Program-made: the position numbers and the translations under genes
Shown here: positions 1 to 5,377 of the stretch, one piece after another
Layout of the letters: the number at the start of each line of letters is the position of its first letter
How positions within the stretch are numbered: position 1 is the first letter of the stretch
The notes under the pieces: generated by a model
What the model was told of the DNA's origin: nothing
Databases searched by the model: none
What the model saw: only the letters and a program-made list of their open reading frames with translations
Assembly (NCBI GenBank): GCA_009885445.1
Contig: VFKQ01000230.1
Span: 1-5,377 of the forward strand
Source: Anaerolineaceae bacterium
Lineage (GTDB): Bacteria > Chloroflexota > Anaerolineae > Anaerolineales > Villigracilaceae
Reading direction: 5' to 3'
Length of the DNA: 5,377 bases

Positions 1-3000
1 GCCGATGCCGGTGTCGCGCACGGTGAAGGTGAGGATGATGCTTGACTCGGATTGTGTTGTATTGCGCGCGCGAGAGCCTTGTTCGCTGGATACAGTGAGT
101 ACCACCTCGCCGCTCTCGGTGAACTTTACGGCATTACTGAGCAGGTTAAGCAGAATCTGGCGCAGACGGGTTTCGTCGCCGAGGATGGCCACGGGCATGT
201 CGCCTTCAAAAACGTAGGCGGTGTCTATGCCTTTTTCGATGGCGCGCAGGGTGATTAAGTCCAGCGCGGATTCAACGCACTCACGCAGATCGAAGGGTTG
301 TGATTCGATGTCCATGCGGCCGGCTTCAATTTTGCTGAAGTCGAGGATGTCGTTGATGATGGTCAGCAGTGACTCGCCTGAGTCGCGTATTGTTTCGGCG
401 TAGTCGCGCTGTTCGTCGTTGAGCATCGTATCCATAAGCAGGCCGCTCATGCCAATGACAGCATTCATCGGGGTGCGAATCTCGTGGCTCATGGTGGCCA
501 GGAATGCGCTCTTGGCTTCATTGGCTTGTTCGGCGGAGGCGCGCGCGTCTTGTGCTTCTTCAAATAGGCGGATGTTTTGGATGGCCGTGCCCATATTCGA
601 TGCAATGGTTTCGAGCAGGCGCACCAGAGGGGCGGGATAGGCGTTTTCGGTCTCATAGTTTTGGACTGTGATGCCGCCGATTAGCTCACGCCCGGCCAGC
701 ACCGGCACCATCACCAGTGACTTGGGAATTTCGTTGCCCACGGTGAGGTTGGATCCAAATTTGGACCAGTTGGCCTCCACGTTTTCGTTGAGCACCAGCG
801 AGCGTCCCATTTTTGCCATGCGCTGGCTGAATGGGTTGAGTGAAGCGAGTGGTGGATGAATACGCTGGCCGCGCATATAGGCATAAGGGACTTGCAGAGT
901 GTTGGTATTGGCATTGTATAAACCGATGCCAATGTTGCCCACATCCAGCGACTCGCGCAATTTCTCGCCCACTTGTTCGAGCATGCTTTGCAGGTCAAGT
1001 TGTTCGCTGAGAATTTGTCCTACGCTGTTGATGATGGATAACTCAGCCGCGCGCTGGTTGGTTTCGTGGAACAGGCGCGCATTTTCAATTGCAATAGAGG
1101 CTTGCCGTCCGAGGCCCACCAGAAAATCCAGGTCCACTTGCGAGAAGGTGCCCTCACTGCGGTCTTTGTAGACGGATAGTGCGCCAATTGTGCAATTGTT
1201 GGCAATTAACGGCGCGACCATCATGGTTTCAGGGCTGGCTTCCCTGCTCGGCGTTCCTTTAATGTGTGTTACGCGCGGGTCGGCTTCCACATTTTCTACA
1301 ACCTCGGCAATGCCGGTTTGGGCAATGCTACCCGTAATGCCCTCGCCCAGTGTGCGCATATCAGCGCGGTTTTCATCGGCGTATTTTCCCAGCGCAATTG
1401 CCGCGCGCATAGATTTACCGTCTGGCTCCAGCAGGCGCAGAATGGTATCGCGCGCGTTAAACAAACTATGCACGTTGCGCGCCACGCTTTGTACCACTGC
1501 GCCAAGGTCAAGTGTGGCCGAGAGTTCGCGTCCCACTGTGGCGATGGTGGCCATTTGCATGGCGTTGCGCTGGGTCTCGCGATTAAGTTGCGCATTGCGA
1601 ATGGCCGCACCGGCATTGGCCGCAATCGTGCTGAGCAGGCGTACATCCTCTTTGGTAAAGCGCTCCTCTTGCTGGGTGCTCTGTACGCTGAGCACACCAA
1701 TGGTGCGCCTGCCCACCTGAATGGGCACACCCAGATACGACAGCGCCTGATTGCCCAGCCGCGTTGTGCCCATTTGGAGCGAGGCGCCGCCGATGTCCTT
1801 ATTTAATAACATGGCTTGACCCGTCTCGATGATTTTGCCGGTGAAGCCCTGCCCCAATCGAATCGAGTCGAGCGTATCGCCAAATGAATAGGGAAAGTGG
1901 ATCGTTTCGCCCAACTCATCCGTCAGCGCCAGATAGGCAATATCGGCCTGAAAAATATTGCGCACCTGCTCGCCCACCAGCGAAATCAAAGACTCAAGTT
2001 CCGATTCAGAGACCATGGCCGTACTGACCGTGTTCACCGCGCCCAGCTCGGCGGCGCGTTGCTCGGTCTCTTTAAGCAGGCGCTGTGTGACGGCAAACAG
2101 GCGCGCATTCTCCAGCGCCACATTCATGATATTTGCCAACGTTTGAAGCAGGCGCACATCCGACTCAGAGAAAAAATTCTCCTCATCCAAGCTTTGTAGC
2201 GACATGCCCACCAGCATGTCATCCTGTTGAAAAATGGGCACCACCGCCAGCGATTTCGGCGGCAGACTGCGCGCCGACTGAAAATCGGCGAACCCGCGCG
2301 CAAATTCATCGAAATTCTTGTTGACGATGAAAGGCTTGCGCGTCTTCATCACCTGCTCCACCATGTAGGTATGCATACTCGAAAACGGACGCGGCTTGGT
2401 CGGCCACACGCGGCCATTCTCGTAGGCATACTCATACGTCATCAGGCGCGTGGTGATGTTCGCTGAATAGATCGCCACAGTCTGCAACTTGAAAATCTCA
2501 ACCAGTTTTTCCCCCACAGCCTCGTAAATAAATTTAAAATCCAGATTGGTTGCCAGCGATTCTTGCACGGCATTAATCACCGCCAACTCCGCATTGCGTT
2601 GCTCGGTCTCCTTGAGCAGACGTTGAGTCTCGTCGAATAGGCGCGCATTCTCCAGCGCCACGCCCATATTATTTGCCAGCGTCGAAAGCAGGCGTACGCT
2701 ATTTTGTGAATAAGCATTCTGGGTATAGGTGTGCGCAGATACCACCCCCACCACCTTCTCGCCAACGATAATCGGAACACCCAGATAAGATTGAGTTATG
2801 GTCGGGTTCACCTCGATAGCTTCTGGTGGATAATACGCGCCCAGCGCCGCCGCCTCTTGCGCAGTTCCCAGCACCAACGGCTGGCGCGACCGAATCACCT
2901 TCGACGTCAGGCCCGTGCCCAAAGCAAAGGGCGCCATATTCTCCAGATACTTTCCCTCATCCCATTCATACACCGGTTTAATCATGTTGGCCTTTTCATC

Positions 3001-3822
3001 CAACATCAGAATCGAAGTCGCATCTGCCTTGAAAATTTCGGTGATCTTGTCGCCCACCGTGCGCGTGATGGTTTGCACATCCAACTGCCGCGACATGGCC
3101 TCGCCGATGCTGTTGATAATCTCCAATTCGGCCGCGCGCTGTTCTGTCTCGTTAAATAGCCGCGCGTTCTCCAACGCCACACTCAGGCTATTTGCCAGCG
3201 TTTGCAGAAGGCGCACATCTGCATCCGTGTAGGCATTCTCGCGCTTCCAATTTTGCAAATGAATCGTGCCCAGCACATTCTGCCCCGCGAAGATCGGCAC
3301 CCCCAGCCAGGCCTTCGGGTCGCTTTGCTCGCCAACATACATCACCGCGCCGCGCGTCTGTTGTGAAAAATCCGCATTGATTAATAACGGCTGGCGCGAC
3401 GAAATGATTTTTGAAACCAGCCCCATGCCAAAGGCAAACTCATTGTTCGCATGTTTCTTTCCATTTTCGTAATTATACAAAATGCGAATCAAATTATTGG
3501 GCTGGTCATACAAAGCCAGCACCACACTCTCCCCCTTAAAAATTTCCAGCAATTTATCGCCCACCGCATCAATCACACCCTGAAACTCAAGCCGCGAAGC
3601 CAGCGCCTGTTGGACGCTCTTCAGAATCGCCAACTCCGCCTCATGCTGACTCACCTGCGAGCGGACGCTCCGCCCGCCCCGCGCCGCGCTCGTCCCGCCC
3701 CCCGAGCGGGTGGCCGCTTTCGAGACATCTTTGCGCGCGCTGATAGGTTTTTTCGTCGCCGCCGCTTTACGTTTTGAAGTTGTAGACGTCTTCTTCGCTT
3801 TGGAAGATTTTCTCACTGCCAT
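1..3822 (-). CDS. Multi-GAF (six GAF) sensor histidine kinase, partial at the 3' end
   Basis: Cytoplasmic sensor kinase that should autophosphorylate on a histidine and pass phosphate to receiver domains. 1274 codons are open with no stop; the gene continues past the left edge. Residues 1-56 form a Lys/Arg/Ser/Thr/Ala-rich tail. Six GAF domains follow at about 75-222, 246-395, 425-575, 606-746, 770-917 and 945-1087. Each ends in an (E/R/Q)-N-(A/I)-(R/Q)-L helix, and these helices recur every 169-180 residues. Linkers such as ETEQRAAEL look like coiled-coil signalling helices. HisKA spans about 1105-1171 with the H-box SHEIRTP (His1113; E1114 and T1117 fit the E-x-x-T phosphatase motif). HATPase_c begins near 1215, with N-box residues N1226 and N1230 and the G1 box DTGIG at 1270-1274, where the window ends. 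The H-box style (MNAVIGMSGLL...DFSKIEAG) is typical of hybrid kinases, so C-terminal receiver or HPt domains are plausible but not visible. The ATG at 3822 has a good ribosome binding site; an in-frame TGA lies 36 bp upstream. The GAF ligands are unknown: no bilin-type Cys-His pair, and only two cysteines (877, 1182). Confidence 0.96.
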   Translation of the reverse strand, partial: MAVRKSSKAKKTSTTSKRKAAATKKPISARKDVSKAATRSGGGTSAARGGRSVRSQVSQHEAELAILKSVQQALASRLEFQGVIDAVGDKLLEIFKGESVVLALYDQPNNLIRILYNYENGKKHANNEFAFGMGLVSKIISSRQPLLINADFSQQTRGAVMYVGEQSDPKAWLGVPIFAGQNVLGTIHLQNWKRENAYTDADVRLLQTLANSLSVALENARLFNETEQRAAELEIINSIGEAMSRQLDVQTITRTVGDKITEIFKADATSILMLDEKANMIKPVYEWDEGKYLENMAPFALGTGLTSKVIRSRQPLVLGTAQEAAALGAYYPPEAIEVNPTITQSYLGVPIIVGEKVVGVVSAHTYTQNAYSQNSVRLLSTLANNMGVALENARLFDETQRLLKETEQRNAELAVINAVQESLATNLDFKFIYEAVGEKLVEIFKLQTVAIYSANITTRLMTYEYAYENGRVWPTKPRPFSSMHTYMVEQVMKTRKPFIVNKNFDEFARGFADFQSARSLPPKSLAVVPIFQQDDMLVGMSLQSLDEENFFSESDVRLLQTLANIMNVALENARLFAVTQRLLKETEQRAAELGAVNTVSTAMVSESELESLISLVGEQVRNIFQADIAYLALTDELGETIHFPYSFGDTLDSIRLGQGFTGKIIETGQAMLLNKDIGGASLQMGTTRLGNQALSYLGVPIQVGRRTIGVLSVQSTQQEERFTKEDVRLLSTIAANAGAAIRNAQLNRETQRNAMQMATIATVGRELSATLDLGAVVQSVARNVHSLFNARDTILRLLEPDGKSMRAAIALGKYADENRADMRTLGEGITGSIAQTGIAEVVENVEADPRVTHIKGTPSREASPETMMVAPLIANNCTIGALSVYKDRSEGTFSQVDLDFLVGLGRQASIAIENARLFHETNQRAAELSIINSVGQILSEQLDLQSMLEQVGEKLRESLDVGNIGIGLYNANTNTLQVPYAYMRGQRIHPPLASLNPFSQRMAKMGRSLVLNENVEANWSKFGSNLTVGNEIPKSLVMVPVLAGRELIGGITVQNYETENAYPAPLVRLLETIASNMGTAIQNIRLFEEAQDARASAEQANEAKSAFLATMSHEIRTPMNAVIGMSGLLMDTMLNDEQRDYAETIRDSGESLLTIINDILDFSKIEAGRMDIESQPFDLRECVESALDLITLRAIEKGIDTAYVFEGDMPVAILGDETRLRQILLNLLSNAVKFTESGEVVLTVSSEQGSRARNTTQSESSIILTFTVRDTGIG
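2041..2121 (-). repeat. GAF3-GAF4 linker DNA, copy 2 of an intragenic repeat
   Basis: Counterpart of 2581-2661, encoding the end of GAF3 and the linker TQRLLKETEQRAAEL. The identical runs are 2099-2121 and 2056-2070. The DNA-level match is stronger than needed for protein conservation alone and points to module duplication or later recombination between copies. Confidence 0.7.
2581..2661 (-). repeat. GAF2-GAF3 linker DNA, copy 1 of an intragenic repeat
   Basis: This segment encodes the end of GAF2 and the linker LF-ETQRLLKETEQR-AEL. It matches 2041-2121 at 64 of 81 positions by hand count, including an identical 23-bp run (2639-2661) and an identical 15-bp run (2596-2610). The offset is exactly 540 bp (180 codons), as expected for a duplicated GAF-plus-linker module. 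Confidence 0.7.
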
Positions 3823-3829
3823 ACCCAGA

Positions 3830-3834
3830 CTCCT
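3830..3834 (-). promoter_or_regulatory. Ribosome binding site of the multi-GAF kinase
   Basis: On the minus strand AGGAG lies 7 bases upstream of the ATG at 3822. This is the reason for choosing that ATG. The only other upstream in-frame candidate before the TGA at 3861-3859 is a TTG at 3855-3853, which has no such site and lies at or before the predicted transcription start. Confidence 0.8.
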
Positions 3835-3843
3835 GTTTTTTCG

Positions 3844-3858
3844 TACTTGCCACAAGTA
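3844..3858. promoter_or_regulatory. Dyad at the predicted transcription start (candidate operator)
   Basis: TACTTG-CCA-CAAGTA is a perfect 6-bp inverted repeat with a 3-bp centre. It touches the edge of the -10 box and covers the predicted +1 position. A dyad placed there could be a repressor operator, or a short hairpin at the 5' end of the transcript. The symmetry is visible; the function is a guess, since 6-bp arms can arise by chance. Confidence 0.35.
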
Positions 3859-3886
3859 TCATACAGTCCGAGCGGGGAAAAGTCAA
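3858..3886 (-). promoter_or_regulatory. Sigma70-type promoter of the multi-GAF kinase
   Basis: Read on the minus strand, TTGACT (3886-3881) is followed after exactly 17 bp by TATGAT (3863-3858). Five of six bases match the consensus in each box and the spacing is optimal. The expected transcription start is near 3851, giving a leader of about 29 nt that includes the AGGAG ribosome binding site. This suggests the kinase is transcribed independently of the receiver-cyclase operon behind it. The boxes are seen directly; activity is inferred, and housekeeping promoters in the presumed phylum are less well characterised than in Proteobacteria. Confidence 0.75.
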
Positions 3887-3917
3887 TAAATCCAGAATAA
3901 CAACACAGATTCAATTT

Positions 3918-3941
3918 ACGTGGCAGACATGTCGGCCACGT
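3918..3941. repeat. 24-bp near-perfect palindrome in the intergenic region
   Basis: The arms ACGTGGC (3918-3924) and GCCACGT (3935-3941) enclose a centre with the 8-bp palindrome GACATGTC (3926-3933). Of the 12 symmetric base pairs, 11 match; only A3925/G3934 does not. It lies about 32 bp upstream of the -35 box of the kinase promoter. It has no T-run on either side, so it does not look like a classical intrinsic terminator. It could be a regulator site or part of a dispersed palindromic repeat. Confidence 0.6.
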
Positions 3942-3957
3942 GTGTGTTCGCACAAAG

Positions 3958-3969
3958 GTTGTCAGCAAC
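3958..3969. repeat. Small hairpin GTTG-TCAG-CAAC
   Basis: A 4-bp stem (GTTG 3958-3961, CAAC 3966-3969) with a 4-nt loop sits between the 24-bp palindrome and the large inverted repeat. A second 4-bp stem with a TTCG loop (TGTG 3943-3946, CACA 3951-3954) lies just beside it. Either alone is weak; together they add to the run of dyads filling this intergenic stretch. Confidence 0.3.
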
Positions 3970-3975
3970 TTCAGG

Positions 3976-4033
3976 CTTCGGAAATCTTTAAGAAGCCTCC
4001 CCGTTTTAGGCGGCTCCATGCAGATTTCCGAAG
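3976..4033. repeat. 58-bp stem-loop with perfect 12-bp terminal inverted repeat
   Basis: The arms CTTCGGAAATCT (3976-3987) and AGATTTCCGAAG (4022-4033) are exact reverse complements. Inside is a smaller stem, AGCC-T-CC (3994-4000) against GG-C-GGCT (4009-4015), with one mismatch and an 8-nt loop. On the minus strand the inner stem is followed by TCTT, so it may act as a weak terminator for the cyclase operon, whose stop codon is about 50 bp upstream. The long outer arms and nested structure look more like a miniature dispersed repeat or a structured intergenic element. No transposase or target-site duplication is visible. Confidence 0.6.
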
Positions 4034-4080
4034 TCTTTACGGCGAGTCTCTGAAACTGTTTTCATGCACACGGGTCGCCC

Positions 4081-5109
4081 CTACGGTAGCGCAAATACCT
4101 CTGTGGGCGTAACCTTCCCCTTAAACAACACCATGCCCAGCGACTCGGCCTTGAGCGACTCGGGCAAGCCTGCCTGGGTGGCTGAGTCGATCAGGATGAC
4201 CCGACCCGCTTCTTTCGTGTGGGCTTCGATGCGCGCCGCCAGGTTGACGGCGTCACCCACGCAGGTATACGTCGCGCGGTGCTGAGTCCCCGCGTAGCCG
4301 GCCATCACTTCGCCCGAGGCAATGCCGATGCCAATTTTTATGGCGGGTTTTCCCACAGACACGCGCGCCTGATTGAAATCCTTGATCACGCGCACCATGT
4401 CCAGCGCCGCCAATACAGCGGACTGACGATGATCGCCTTTGCCCTGCGTGACGCCAAACATGGCCATCAGCCCGTCGCCGATGATCTGGTTGACAATGCC
4501 GCCGTGCTTTGCGATTGGCTCGAAGACCGCCGCAAAATAATCGTTGAGCATCTCCACCACTTCCTCGGCATCGTGACTCTCGGTGAAGGTGGTGAATGAA
4601 CGGATGTCGGTGAACATGATGCTGGCGCGAATTTTTTTGCCGCCCAGTGAAAAGCCACTGGCCAGCAATTCTTCGGCCACTTCGTCGCTGGCGAAGGTGT
4701 GCAGGAGTTTGCGCTGTTGGTCGCGCAGGAATTTTTTCTCAAGGCTGACGGCGATGCGCGCCGCCAGTAAAGTCGGCTCAAACGGTTTCGGCAAATAATC
4801 TTCCGCGCCCAGGTTAATGCCTTTGATCACGCTTTGCAGGTCGTTGTTGGCCGAGATGACGATGACCGGAATATCGCGCGTGGCCGGGTCGGCCTTGATG
4901 CGTTCGAGCACGGCGAAGCCATCCAGGATGGGCATCATGATGTCTAGCAGAACAAGGTCTGGTGCGTTGTTGCGAATTTTTTCGAGCGCGTCTTGCCCGT
5001 TGACGGCGGCGATCGTCTCGTAATGCAGGTCGGCCAGTTCCTGTTCGAGATAATCCACATTGAACGGTTCGTCATCCACAATCAGGATGCGCGGGCGGAT
5101 GGCCGTCAT
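4081..5109 (-). CDS. Receiver domain-class III adenylate/guanylate cyclase fusion
   Basis: A 342-residue response regulator whose output is a class III nucleotidyl cyclase, expected to make a cyclic nucleotide from NTP when its receiver is phosphorylated. The receiver (about 6-122) has the acidic pair D12/D13, phosphoacceptor D56 in LLDIMMP, switch S86 and K108 in LPKPF. A helical linker (about 123-157) leads into the cyclase domain (about 160-340). The two metal-binding aspartates are present (D168 in FTDIRSFT, D212 in IIGDGLMAMFG), as are transition-state residues N289 and R293 in VNLAAR. The purine-selecting positions are Q208, where lysine is usual in adenylate cyclases, and T282, a residue known from adenylate cyclases of the cyanobacterial CyaC type. 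Substrate is therefore probably ATP but not certain. No membrane segment is seen, and dimerisation is required in this family. The ATG overlaps the stop of the upstream receiver gene (ATGA), and only a weak GGA lies 8 bases ahead, which points to translational coupling. The stop is TAG at 4083-4081. Confidence 0.95.
   Translation of the reverse strand: MTAIRPRILIVDDEPFNVDYLEQELADLHYETIAAVNGQDALEKIRNNAPDLVLLDIMMPILDGFAVLERIKADPATRDIPVIVISANNDLQSVIKGINLGAEDYLPKPFEPTLLAARIAVSLEKKFLRDQQRKLLHTFASDEVAEELLASGFSLGGKKIRASIMFTDIRSFTTFTESHDAEEVVEMLNDYFAAVFEPIAKHGGIVNQIIGDGLMAMFGVTQGKGDHRQSAVLAALDMVRVIKDFNQARVSVGKPAIKIGIGIASGEVMAGYAGTQHRATYTCVGDAVNLAARIEAHTKEAGRVILIDSATQAGLPESLKAESLGMVLFKGKVTPTEVFALP
5106..5109 (-). 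promoter_or_regulatory. ATGA stop-start overlap coupling receiver and cyclase
   Basis: Read on the minus strand, ATG (5109-5107) of the cyclase and TGA (5108-5106) of the receiver share bases. With no strong ribosome binding site ahead of the cyclase, termination-reinitiation is the likely mode of translation, tying the amounts of the two proteins together. Confidence 0.8.
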
Positions 5110-5377
5110 CTTAGGAATCCATTAAGTTTTTTGAGCAGTAAATCTTCGTCGAAGGGCTTGGTCATGTAATCGTTGCATCCCGCTTCGATGGCTTTGTCGT
5201 AGTCGCTTTGCATTGCGTGCGCCGAGAGACCGATGATCGGCGTGGACTTTATCGTCTCGCGGATTTTGCGCGTCGCTTCGTAACCGTCCATGATGGGTAG
5301 TGAGATGTCCATCAGAATCAAGTCCGGTTTTTTTTCGAGCGCGAGCGCCACACCTTGTGCGCCGTCTTTGGCGACGA
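5106..5377 (-). CDS. Response-regulator receiver domain, partial (5' end outside the window)
   Basis: The last 89 residues of a CheY-like receiver domain. Visible motifs are the phosphoacceptor aspartate in DLILMDISLP followed by MDGYEATRKIRE, the switch serine in GLSAHAM, and the conserved lysine in DYMTKPF. The domain ends within a few residues of the stop, so nothing follows it. The frame is open to the right edge (VAKDGAQGVALALE), and the N-terminal acidic pair must lie beyond 5377. A GTG at 5351 is an internal valine in the middle of the conserved fold, not a start. The product could be a stand-alone single-domain regulator or the C-terminal receiver of a hybrid histidine kinase; the window does not decide. 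The TGA overlaps the cyclase ATG by 4 bp, making the two genes co-transcribed partners and the protein a likely member of the same phosphorelay. Confidence 0.93.
   Translation of the reverse strand, partial: VAKDGAQGVALALEKKPDLILMDISLPIMDGYEATRKIRETIKSTPIIGLSAHAMQSDYDKAIEAGCNDYMTKPFDEDLLLKKLNGFLR

Noticed and set aside
1081..1200. Cys877 in GAF5 as a chromophore (bilin) attachment site
   Set aside because: No following histidine or other phytochrome or cyanobacteriochrome signature is present; the residue sits in an NNC turn before a core strand.
1190..1806. Two overlapping plus-strand open frames of about 176 and 180 codons
   Set aside because: They lie antisense to GAF4 and GAF5 of the kinase, show no recognisable domain, and have compositions rich in Arg, Ser, Ala and His expected of shadow frames. 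The minus-strand frame is fully explained by conserved GAF sequence.
2280..2322. NK...F...D stretch in GAF3 (residues 501-514) as a cyclic-nucleotide NKFDE motif
   Set aside because: The spacing and the final F-x3-D-E pattern do not fit the motif of phosphodiesterase and CyaB1 GAF domains. The resemblance is superficial, so cyclic-nucleotide binding is kept only as a hypothesis.
3813..4019. 68-codon minus-strand frame across the intergenic region
   Set aside because: It starts inside the loop of the large inverted repeat, runs through the promoter and ribosome binding site of the kinase and overlaps its start in another frame. No domain is recognisable.
3976..4033. Insertion-sequence remnant or miniature transposon
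   Set aside because: The 12-bp arms are perfect but no target-site duplication flanks them (G3975 and T4034 already differ from symmetry) and no transposase trace is visible. It is kept as an inverted repeat of unknown nature.
5106..5351. GTG at 5351 as the start of a complete 81-residue receiver protein
   Set aside because: The frame continues upstream with typical receiver sequence (VAKDGAQG before the GTG valine), and starting at 5351 would remove the first strands and the acidic pair needed for the fold and metal binding.

Overview
The window reads almost entirely on the minus strand and carries a signal-transduction cluster. In the direction of transcription (high to low coordinates) it holds three genes. 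The first is the C-terminal end of a response-regulator receiver protein (5377-5106, its start lies beyond the right edge). The second is a complete receiver-class III nucleotidyl cyclase fusion (5109-4081). The third, after a 258-bp intergenic region, is a very large soluble sensor histidine kinase (3822-1) that is cut by the left edge inside its ATP-binding domain. All three reading frames were translated codon by codon and contain no internal stop or frameshift.

The kinase is the dominant object. Its 1274 visible codons encode a strongly basic low-complexity N-terminal tail, six consecutive GAF domains joined by short helical linkers, a HisKA dimerisation/phosphoacceptor domain with His1113, and the first part of a HATPase_c domain up to the DTGIG G1 box. 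No transmembrane segment or signal peptide is seen, so it should be cytoplasmic.

The receiver and cyclase genes overlap by four bases (ATGA) and are therefore probably one translationally coupled operon. The kinase appears to have its own promoter: a near-consensus sigma70-type -35/-10 pair with 17-bp spacing lies just upstream, followed by a purine-rich ribosome binding site. The rest of the intergenic region is full of inverted repeats (a 24-bp palindrome with one mismatched pair, a perfect 12-bp inverted repeat enclosing a smaller hairpin, and a short dyad at the predicted transcription start).

The likely organism is a member of the Chloroflexota, perhaps Anaerolineae or a relative. This is an inference from protein style: GAF arrays with linkers of the type ENARLF...ETEQRAAELAVIN are, from memory, typical of that group. 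No marker gene is present to prove it.

The genes suggest one circuit: a multi-input GAF kinase passes phosphate to receiver domains, one of which is fused to a cyclase, so that histidine-aspartate signalling is converted into a cyclic-nucleotide signal. The partnership is inferred from adjacency only. I saw no tRNA, rRNA, CRISPR array, insertion sequence or plus-strand gene. I did not find clear evidence for a wholly new system. The most unusual points are the histone-like tail on the kinase, the non-canonical purine-binding residues of the cyclase, and the structured intergenic DNA.
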